Origin: Gemmatimonadaceae bacterium
Lineage (GTDB): Bacteria > Gemmatimonadota > Gemmatimonadetes > Gemmatimonadales > Gemmatimonadaceae
Direction of reading: 5' to 3'
NCBI GenBank assembly: GCA_013697785.1
Contig: JACCWE010000157.1
Span: 1-49,023 of the forward strand
DNA length: 49,023 bases
Positions within the stretch are counted from its first letter, which is position 1. Each line of letters opens with the position of its first letter. The position numbers and the translations under genes are program-made. Shown in pieces: positions 23,440 to 30,196 of the stretch. The notes beneath the pieces are model-generated. The model ran no database searches, was not told where the DNA came from, and was given only the letters and a program-made list of their open reading frames with translations.

Positions 23440-24246
23440 ATGTCTCCCATCCGGCTCGGCACCCAGGGATGGAATTACGACTCCTGGGTTGGCCCCTTTT
23501 ACCCCGACGGCACGCGCGCGCCGGAATACCTCACCCTGTACGCACGCGCCTTCGACACGGTCGAAGTGGACTCCACGTTCTACGCGATTCCGGCGTCGAA
23601 AGTCGTGCGCGGGTGGGCCCAGCGCACGCCGGATAATTTTCTCTTTGCGCTGAAGCTGCCGCAGGAGATCACGCACGAGAAGCGGCTCCGGAACGCCGGG
23701 GATGCGTCGGCTCAGTTCTTCGATCGCGCACGCGAGCTCGGCCAGAAACTCGGCCCCGTGCTCATCCAGCTCGGACCCGACTTCGGGCCGGCGGAGCTCC
23801 CCGCGCTCGCGGCATATCTGCCGACGCTTCCGCGCGACATTCAGATCGCGGTCGAATTTCGCGATCGACGCTGGATCAACGATGGCGTAATCGCGCTCCT
23901 CTCCGAATTCCGCGTCGCGCTCGCGCTCACCGACGCGCGCTGGATACAGCGCAAGACGATGCTCACGCTGGCCGAGCGTCCGACGGCCGACTTCGCGTAC
24001 ATCCGATGGATGGGACCCGACCGCGACATCGTCGACTACTCGCGACTGCAATTCGACCGCACGCGCGAGATCGAGCAATGGTCGGAAGCGCTGCTCATGC
24101 TGATACAGAAAGTGACGGCGGTCTACGGCTACGTGAACAACCACTTCGCCGGTCACTCGCCTGCGAGCGCGCGCCAGCTGCAGCGTCTCTTCGGTCAGAT
24201 CCCGGTGGACCCGAACGATCTCGGAGAACAGATCAGCCTGTTCTGA
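23440..24246 (+). CDS. DUF72 (YecE-like) TIM-barrel protein
   Basis: A 268-residue DUF72 protein starting MSPIRLGTQGWNYDSWVGPF, with TVEVDSTFYAIP, FLFALKLPQEITH, VLIQLGPDFG and the conserved FAYIRWMG and YGYVNNHFAGHSP near the C-terminus. The fold resembles a TIM barrel of the xylose-isomerase-like kind. Its biochemical function is not established, although conserved acidic and aromatic residues line the presumed pocket. The ATG at 23440 gives the standard family start. SURF1 follows on the same strand after 50 bases. Confidence 0.85.
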   Translation: MSPIRLGTQGWNYDSWVGPFYPDGTRAPEYLTLYARAFDTVEVDSTFYAIPASKVVRGWAQRTPDNFLFALKLPQEITHEKRLRNAGDASAQFFDRARELGQKLGPVLIQLGPDFGPAELPALAAYLPTLPRDIQIAVEFRDRRWINDGVIALLSEFRVALALTDARWIQRKTMLTLAERPTADFAYIRWMGPDRDIVDYSRLQFDRTREIEQWSEALLMLIQKVTAVYGYVNNHFAGHSPASARQLQRLFGQIPVDPNDLGEQISLF

Positions 24247-24284
24247 GAATCGATCTCGCCGACATCGGTGTCTCACGTGATCGG

Positions 24285-24290
24285 TATAAT
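24285..24290 (+). promoter_or_regulatory. Perfect -10 TATAAT six bases before the SURF1 start
   Basis: TATAAT is separated from the ATG at 24297 by exactly six bases, so transcription should begin at or next to the A of the start codon. No Shine-Dalgarno sequence and no good -35 are seen. Confidence 0.5.
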
Positions 24291-24296
24291 TCGAGC

Positions 24297-25022
24297 ATGA
24301 AGCGCCGCAACGTTCTCGCCGCAATCTTCGCCGTCGTCACCGCCGTCATCTTCTCGCGCCTCGGAGTCTGGCAGCTCCAGCGACTCGGCGAGCGTCGCAC
24401 GCGGAACGAGGCGCTCGCGTCGCGGCTGCACACTCCCGCGCTCCCGCTAGCGCAGCTGCCCCCGGACAGCTCCGGAGCGCACTGGCGCCGTGCGACCGCC
24501 ATCGGGAGCTACGACTTCGATCATGAGATCGTGTTGAGCGGCCGCACCCACGACGGCTCGCCTGGCGTGCAGATCGTCACACCGCTTCATCCGGAGGGCG
24601 GTGGGCCGGCGGTGCTCGTAAATCGCGGCTGGGTCTACGCGTCCGACGCGGCCACCGTGGACCTCGGCAAGTGGGACGAGCCGCCACATGCGACGGTGAC
24701 GGGCTACATCGAGGACTTCGTGCATGGCGGACGCGGTGTCGCGCGGCTTCCGTCGCACACGAACGCGTGGACGCGCCTCGACGCCGAAGAGCTGCGCGCG
24801 GCGTTCCCCTTTCCGATCGCGCCATACTATCTGGTCGCGCTCGACACCCTCGTCGCCTGGCGCGTGGCGCACGAGCTCCCCACCGTGACCCCGGTGAGAC
24901 TCGAGCTACCGCTCATGGACGATGGTCCACACGTGGGCTACGCCGTCCAGTGGTTCACCTTCGCGGTGGTGGCGCTCGTCGGCGTCGGCACGCTGATCGC
25001 ACAGGACATTAGACGCGGCTGA
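24297..25022 (+). CDS. SURF1-family cytochrome oxidase assembly protein
   Basis: A 241-residue protein with the family layout: an N-terminal helix ending in FSRLGVWQLQRLGERRTRN, an extracytoplasmic domain with VLVNRGWVYASDAAT near residue 103, and a C-terminal helix preceded by HVGYAVQWFTFAVVALVG. SURF1/Shy1 proteins help insert haem a into subunit I of the aa3 oxidase. No cox or ctaA/ctaB gene lies in the window, so it is unlinked from its usual partners. The ATG immediately follows a perfect -10 box, which implies a leaderless mRNA. Confidence 0.87.
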   Translation: MKRRNVLAAIFAVVTAVIFSRLGVWQLQRLGERRTRNEALASRLHTPALPLAQLPPDSSGAHWRRATAIGSYDFDHEIVLSGRTHDGSPGVQIVTPLHPEGGGPAVLVNRGWVYASDAATVDLGKWDEPPHATVTGYIEDFVHGGRGVARLPSHTNAWTRLDAEELRAAFPFPIAPYYLVALDTLVAWRVAHELPTVTPVRLELPLMDDGPHVGYAVQWFTFAVVALVGVGTLIAQDIRRG

Positions 25023-25087
25023 CGTGCCCTCCGGCATCCACAGGCAAGGATTTCCCTGTCTGGCGGCGCGGGGCGGATGGTAACTTT

Positions 25088-27031
25088 GTGAACCACCAAC
25101 CCCTTCTCGAGACACGCATGGGAAAGATCACTCAGGAGCTCGCGACCGAGCAGGAAGCACGCGACGTCGCCGAGGCCGCACGTGAAAGCGACTGGACCGA
25201 GCCCAGCTTTCTTCGCGAGCTCTTCCTGGGGCGCCTGCGCCTCGACTTGATCCACCCCTTTCCGCCCGAGAACGACGTCGAGACGGAGAACGCCCGGCCG
25301 TTCATGGAAAAGCTGCGCGCGGTGCTGAATACGGTGGACTCCGACGCGATCGATCGAGACGGGCACATCCCAGAAGAGGTCGTGCAGCAGTTCCGCGACA
25401 TCGGCGCCTTCGGGATCAAGATTCCGCGCGAGTACGGCGGGCTCGGTCTCTCGCAGGTGAGCTACATCCGCGCGATGGGAATGGTGACGTCGAAAGACGG
25501 ATCGCTCACCGCGCTTCTCTCCGCGCACCAGTCGATCGGGCTTCCGCAGCCGCTCAAGCTCTTCGGCACCGATGCGCAGAAGAAGAAATTCTTCCCGCGC
25601 CTGGCGAAAGGCGCGATCTCCGCGTTCGCGCTCACCGAGACGGATGCCGGCAGCGATCCGGCGAACATGCGCACCTTCGCGACGGTCTCCGAGGATGGCT
25701 CGCACTACATCCTCAACGGCACGAAGCTCTGGTGCACCAACGGCACGCGCGCGGAGCTCATGGTGGTGATGGCGCGCACGCCCGATGCGATCGTCAACGG
25801 GAAGCCGAAGAAGCAGATCACGGCGTTCATCGTCGAGACGAGCTGGCCCGGCGTCGAGGTGTTGCATCGCTCGCGCTTCATGGGGCTCAAGGCGATCGAG
25901 AACGGCGTCATCCGCTTCAGCAACGTGCGCGTCCCGAAGGAGAACATCCTCTGGGGTGAAGGGAAGGGTCTCAAGCTCGCACTGATCACGCTCAACACGG
26001 GGCGGCTCACGCTCCCGGCGAGCGCGGCGTATGGCGCGAAGGCGATGTTGCAGATCGTGCGGGAGTGGGGAAACGATCGCGTGCAGTGGGGGCAGCCGAT
26101 CGGCAAGCACGAGGCGATCGCGCAGAAGATCGCGCTCATGGCGGCGAACACATTCGCGATGGAGTCGATCGCCGAGCTCGCGAGCGCGATGGCGGATCGC
26201 GGCGGCTATGATATTCGCCTCGAAGCCGCGATCGCTAAGCTCTGGAACACGGAGGCCGGCTGGCGTATCGTCGACGATGCGCTGCAGATCCGCGGCGGCC
26301 GCGGCTACGAGACCGCGGACTCGCTCAAGGCGCGCGGTGAAGCGCCGATTCCAGTGGAGCGCGCGATGCGCGACTTCCGCATCAATCTGATCTTCGAGGG
26401 CTCCTCGGAAATCATGCGTCTGTTCATCGCGCGCGAGGCGGTCGATCACCACTTCAAGACTGCGTTCGATGTCGTGAATCCGAAAGCGTCCGGCAAGGAG
26501 AAGTGGGACGCGCTCATCCGCTCGGCCAAGTTCTATCCTACATGGTACACGACGCGCTGGATGGCGAACATGAAAGGCTACGGTGACTTCGGCGCGCTGG
26601 CGAAGCACGTTCGCTTCATTGATTCCACCACGCGCAGGCTCGGCCGCGCGATCTTCCACGCGATGGTGAAGCTCGGTCCGAAGCTCGAGCGGCGGCAGAT
26701 GGTGCTCTTCCGCGCGGTGGATATAGGCGCCGAGCTGTTCGCGATGAGCGCGACGTGCACGCGCGCGCGGATGCTGAGCAAGAGTGGCGAAGTGAATGCG
26801 ATGGATCTCGCGGATCTCTTCTGCCGCGAATCGCGACTTCGCATCACGGCGCTCTTCGACAATCTCTTCGGCGTGAACGATGCCGCGATCTACCGGGTGT
26901 CGCAGCAGGTGCTGAAGGGAGAGTTCGAGTGGCTCGAGCGCGGGATCATCGATGCGCCGGAGCCGGCGCCGAGCGGACTGCCGGCGGAAGAAAAGAGCGA
27001 GCGGCCGGAGCCGGCGGTGGTCGGGAGCTGA
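25088..27031 (+). CDS. Acyl-CoA dehydrogenase with C-terminal extension
   Basis: A 647-residue flavoenzyme of the long/very-long-chain type. The N-terminal helical domain contains GAFGIKIPREYGGLGLS. The FAD/substrate beta domain has AFALTETDAGSDPANM and GTKLWCTNGT. The C-terminal helical domain has LQIRGGRGYE and the catalytic base in IFEGSSEIMRLF (Glu437). About 200 residues beyond the usual 380-residue core resemble the extra C-terminal domain of VLCAD/ACAD9 and large bacterial homologues. It introduces the 2,3-double bond in acyl-CoA, passing electrons to ETF. A GTG at 25088 is used here; ATG 25118 (MGKITQ) is an alternative. No other beta-oxidation gene is adjacent. Confidence 0.87.
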   Translation: MNHQPLLETRMGKITQELATEQEARDVAEAARESDWTEPSFLRELFLGRLRLDLIHPFPPENDVETENARPFMEKLRAVLNTVDSDAIDRDGHIPEEVVQQFRDIGAFGIKIPREYGGLGLSQVSYIRAMGMVTSKDGSLTALLSAHQSIGLPQPLKLFGTDAQKKKFFPRLAKGAISAFALTETDAGSDPANMRTFATVSEDGSHYILNGTKLWCTNGTRAELMVVMARTPDAIVNGKPKKQITAFIVETSWPGVEVLHRSRFMGLKAIENGVIRFSNVRVPKENILWGEGKGLKLALITLNTGRLTLPASAAYGAKAMLQIVREWGNDRVQWGQPIGKHEAIAQKIALMAANTFAMESIAELASAMADRGGYDIRLEAAIAKLWNTEAGWRIVDDALQIRGGRGYETADSLKARGEAPIPVERAMRDFRINLIFEGSSEIMRLFIAREAVDHHFKTAFDVVNPKASGKEKWDALIRSAKFYPTWYTTRWMANMKGYGDFGALAKHVRFIDSTTRRLGRAIFHAMVKLGPKLERRQMVLFRAVDIGAELFAMSATCTRARMLSKSGEVNAMDLADLFCRESRLRITALFDNLFGVNDAAIYRVSQQVLKGEFEWLERGIIDAPEPAPSGLPAEEKSERPEPAVVGS

Positions 27032-27043
27032 AGGTGCGGCCGC

Positions 27044-27628
27044 CTACTGCTTCCTGAAGCCGTCCTGCGGGAGATCGGGGAAGGTGATCTTATGGTTGCC
27101 TGGCTCAATTCCCTCCACGCGTCCGAGTCCGTTGCCGTCGGTGACACCGTGGATGATCTGCCCGTCGGTCGTCTCGAGCCTGAACTTCGTGTTCGCGACG
27201 CCGAATCCGCCGCGATCGTTCATCTGCACCTCGATCCACGAAGCCGTCGCGTTGGTGAGCGTCGAGCCGTCATCCTTGCCGCCGGGACTTGGAGTGCCTG
27301 GCTTTGGCGAGCCTGAGCCGCTCCCCTGCTCGCCCACGATCACCGTCAGGCATCCTGGTCCTATGAGCGACCCGCCGTGCTGCGTCGGATCTCCGATGCG
27401 CGCGACTGCGCGGCCCATTGCGGTCACTCCCGCCGATCCTTTCTGGATGAGGTCGGGCGGGCCCACGCAAACGCACACGTCTCCGACGACGATCGCCGGC
27501 TGCCCTTCGAACAGCACGGTGGGGATGCCGGGACCAAGCACCGGGCCGCCGACGTGCGGGATGGGCACGACCGCGGGCGACTGCATCGGGCAGAGGTGAT
27601 TGTCTTGCAGCTTCGCGGCAGGTGGCAT
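27044..27628 (-). CDS. PAAR-domain spike protein with beta-rich C-terminal extension
   Basis: A 194-residue protein. Residues 1-98 are a PAAR-like (DUF4150-type) repeat domain: PAAKLQDNHLCPM, IPHVGGPVLGPGIPTVLF, GQPAIVVGDVCVCVGPPD, and RIGDPTQHGGSLIGPG. It should form the sharp metal-tipped cone on a VgrG/gp5-like spike. A Gly/Pro linker (100-120) leads to a beta-sandwich-like extension (WIEVQMNDRGGFGV, then GVTDGNGLGRVEGIEPG and KITFPDLP) of a kind common in PAAR- and peptidoglycan-linked effectors. GGAGGAAGTGAG directly before the ATG at 27628 fixes the start. It is divergent from the LysM gene (99-base gap) and convergent with the acyl-CoA dehydrogenase. No VgrG, tube or sheath gene is in the window. 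Confidence 0.82.
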   Translation of the reverse strand: MPPAAKLQDNHLCPMQSPAVVPIPHVGGPVLGPGIPTVLFEGQPAIVVGDVCVCVGPPDLIQKGSAGVTAMGRAVARIGDPTQHGGSLIGPGCLTVIVGEQGSGSGSPKPGTPSPGGKDDGSTLTNATASWIEVQMNDRGGFGVANTKFRLETTDGQIIHGVTDGNGLGRVEGIEPGNHKITFPDLPQDGFRKQ

Positions 27629-27727
27629 CTCACTTCCTCCGAATTCGCTATTTTCCTCTGGCCCGTGAACTCCCGAAGCGATACAATCTGAACATCGTTT
27701 CATTCACATGGTAGCCGTGCAGAAAGA

Positions 27728-28423
27728 ATGAGCAGCAACCACGTGGTGGTGCAGGGCGAAACCATGTCCAGCATCGCCAAGGCCAACAACTTCGCGAATT
27801 TTCTCACGATCTGGAACGATGCGGGTAACGCCGGCCTCAGGACTCTCCGGCACAATCCGCACATACTGGAGGTGGGGGATTCGGTTTTCATCCTCGATCC
27901 TCCGGGAAACGTCGCGCAGGGCAATGACTCGCAGCGCCACGTCTTCGCGCTCAACGATCCGGCGCTCTTTTTGAGCATCCAGCTGCAGGACGTCGACGCC
28001 AAGCCGATCGCGAACAAGGATGTCGTTCTCCGCGTCGATTCAAAGGACAAAAACGGTCGCGAGGCCGTTGAGGACGTGTTCGAGCTGAAGACGGACAAGG
28101 ATGGAAAATTCTCGATCGAGATTCTCGAAGATGCGAACGAAGCGGAGCTCACTGTTGGCGACGACAGGATCGTTATTTTTGTCGGAAGGCTCGGACCGGT
28201 GGGCAGCAACGTCGGAATGCGAACGCGGCTCAACAACCTCGGCTACTTTGCCGGCTTCGAAAACGACGTCGACACGGAGCAGCTGCGCTGGGCGCTCGAG
28301 GAATTTCAGCACGATCACGGCATCAAGGCGAATGGCGACGTCGATGATCCGGCGAACAAGGCCAGGCTGAAGCAAACGCAGAAAAAACTCGCCGAGGTTC
28401 ACGGCGATCACGATCTTCCGTGA
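27728..28423 (+). CDS. LysM plus peptidoglycan-binding domain protein (spike-module partner)
   Basis: A 231-residue protein without signal peptide. Residues 4-60 look like a LysM-type repeat (VVVQGETMSSIAKANNF, then a segment ending EVGDSVFIL). The middle (65-155) is beta-rich with DVDAKPIANKDVVLRV, resembling the linker domains of contractile-injection cargo. Residues 165-225 form a PG_binding_1 helical bundle (GMRTRLNNLGYFAG, then LRWALEEFQHDHGIKANGDVD). LysM proteins sit at the hub of phage-type baseplates, while peptidoglycan-binding bundles steer cargo to murein. Both readings fit the neighbouring PAAR gene. Weak AGAAAGA ribosome-binding sequence before the ATG. Confidence 0.72.
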   Translation: MSSNHVVVQGETMSSIAKANNFANFLTIWNDAGNAGLRTLRHNPHILEVGDSVFILDPPGNVAQGNDSQRHVFALNDPALFLSIQLQDVDAKPIANKDVVLRVDSKDKNGREAVEDVFELKTDKDGKFSIEILEDANEAELTVGDDRIVIFVGRLGPVGSNVGMRTRLNNLGYFAGFENDVDTEQLRWALEEFQHDHGIKANGDVDDPANKARLKQTQKKLAEVHGDHDLP

Positions 28424-28462
28424 GCGATCGCCTTAAACCGTCGATGACAATGAGCTGCATGC

Positions 28463-30196
28463 ATGGGTGAAGGTCAGTTCATCCCCGACATGGTGGAGGA
28501 TGATGACGGTGGCGTAGCTGCGGATCATCCGCCCAGGCTGACGCTGCCCGTGCTCGCTGCGCCCTTCCCGGAGGAGAAGACCAACTTCAACGCGATCCGT
28601 CGCGCGCTCGTGACGGTCGCGTGCAAGGATGTCGTCGCCGGACACTACGCCTTCGATTCGTCGGTGCTCTCTCCCCTCGCGCGCGAGGGATTCAAGCTGC
28701 TCAAGGGAGTGATCGACCGGCACGTTGGATCCCCGCTCTCGATCTTCGGACACGCGGATCCGGATGGCACGATCGAATACAACAAGTTCCTGAGCGAGCG
28801 ACGCGCCGAGGTCGTGTTCGGACTGCTGATCCGCGACGTGCCGACGTGGGAGCGCCTCTTTTCGCATCACGAGAACACGACTGGAGACGTGTGGGGAGAT
28901 GACGCGATCACTCTGATGCTCACGTCGCTCGGCTTCGTAGCGGATGGCACGAAGAACGAGAAGCTGAGCGATGTGATCAAGGAGTATCAGCGGATCCGCG
29001 GCTTCACCATCACAGGGCGCAACGACGCGAAGCTGCGCGAGAAGCTGTTCGCCGAGTACATGGATTTTCTCTGCGTCGACGACAAGGGAAATCCGTACAA
29101 GCTCACGAAAGATGATTTCCTCGGGAAGGGCGCCCGCTTCGGCGCGTTTCAGGGATGCTCGAGCTTCAACCTTCGGCTCATTCTGGCTCAGAGCGAGCAG
29201 GATGCCTTCACGGCGGACAAGGTGAATGGGAAGAGCGACCGCGAGAACGAAAACGCGGACAATCGCAGGACCATCATCTACTTCTATGAAAAGGGAGCGG
29301 CGATCGATCCGGCGAAGTGGCCGTGCCCGCGCGCCGCGGACAACAATCGCGTGAGCAAGTGCATCGAGCATTTCTGGTCGGATGGCAACGATCGCAGGCT
29401 CAAGACGATTCCAGACAAGCGCCGCCGATTCGGGAAGGCCGTGCGCAATCGTACCGAGCGCATCGCACAGATCGAGAAGACCTTTGCGTGCAGATTCTAT
29501 CACGGGATGGCCCTGCACTCGCCGTGCGAAGGCGACCTGCAGATGTGGGTGCTGCAGCTGATGCGCGACAAGCCGCACGCGCCGGGGAAGGATCAGGAGC
29601 TCGAGCCGATTGCCAACACTCGCTACGCGGTGGTCGCGTCGCTCGATGACGAGGCGCCGGTGATCCGCGGAACGACATCGGAGAACGGAGTGATCGGTCT
29701 CCCGCTGTGGACGAAGAGCGTCACGATGATTCTCAAGGTCGATCTCTTCACTGCGATTACCGGGGAGCCGCCGGAAGATCCCGACAAGAAGGATGATCCG
29801 AACAAGAAGAAGGCCGTGCTATCGATCGACCTCGAGGATCCGGCGCCGCCTCAGGCGGACGATCTCGACGATCCGTTCAAGGATGAGCGGACGTTCGTTC
29901 GGTTTCCGATGTTCGGAGGCAACCTCAAGCGCGTGACGCGCAAGTTCGACGGACAGACGGAGCCCGGCGCGCTCGAGCCCGATGCCGGAGAGCCTGCGGT
30001 CGTTCCCAATGAGCAGCAGCTCGGTGCCCGTCAACGGCTATTCAATCTCGGCTACGGTGTGGCAGAGCCCGCGAAGTGGACGGACGCGCAGCAGACGCAG
30101 TTCGTGAAGCGTTTTCAGAAGGACAAGAAGATCAAGGAAACGGGAACGCTGGATCCGGATACGATCGACGTGCTTCGAGAGGAGTATGGGAGCTAG
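28463..30196 (+). CDS. OmpA-like and peptidoglycan-binding multidomain protein
   Basis: A 577-residue protein without a secretion signal. An OmpA-like murein-binding domain occupies about 55-125 (HYAFDSSVLSPLAREGF, then IFGHADPDGTIEYNKFLSERR). A PG_binding_1-like helical segment follows (148-200). A Cys-containing continuation of the OmpA fold (FQGCSSFNLRLIL, then RRTIIYFYEKG and AKWPCPRA) leads to a conserved segment with KTFACRFYHGM and SPCEGD. A beta domain (385-500) and a second PG_binding_1 bundle (515-575) end it. I recall this order from cargo encoded beside PAAR/VgrG genes in other bacteria; that is memory, not a search result. The stop overlaps the next gene by 11 bases. Confidence 0.72.
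   Translation: MGEGQFIPDMVEDDDGGVAADHPPRLTLPVLAAPFPEEKTNFNAIRRALVTVACKDVVAGHYAFDSSVLSPLAREGFKLLKGVIDRHVGSPLSIFGHADPDGTIEYNKFLSERRAEVVFGLLIRDVPTWERLFSHHENTTGDVWGDDAITLMLTSLGFVADGTKNEKLSDVIKEYQRIRGFTITGRNDAKLREKLFAEYMDFLCVDDKGNPYKLTKDDFLGKGARFGAFQGCSSFNLRLILAQSEQDAFTADKVNGKSDRENENADNRRTIIYFYEKGAAIDPAKWPCPRAADNNRVSKCIEHFWSDGNDRRLKTIPDKRRRFGKAVRNRTERIAQIEKTFACRFYHGMALHSPCEGDLQMWVLQLMRDKPHAPGKDQELEPIANTRYAVVASLDDEAPVIRGTTSENGVIGLPLWTKSVTMILKVDLFTAITGEPPEDPDKKDDPNKKKAVLSIDLEDPAPPQADDLDDPFKDERTFVRFPMFGGNLKRVTRKFDGQTEPGALEPDAGEPAVVPNEQQLGARQRLFNLGYGVAEPAKWTDAQQTQFVKRFQKDKKIKETGTLDPDTIDVLREEYGS

Noticed and set aside
24938-26659. 573-codon minus-strand open frame opposite the acyl-CoA dehydrogenase
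   Set aside because: Shadow of a strongly conserved enzyme, with atypical Arg/Glu/His composition and no recognisable motif.
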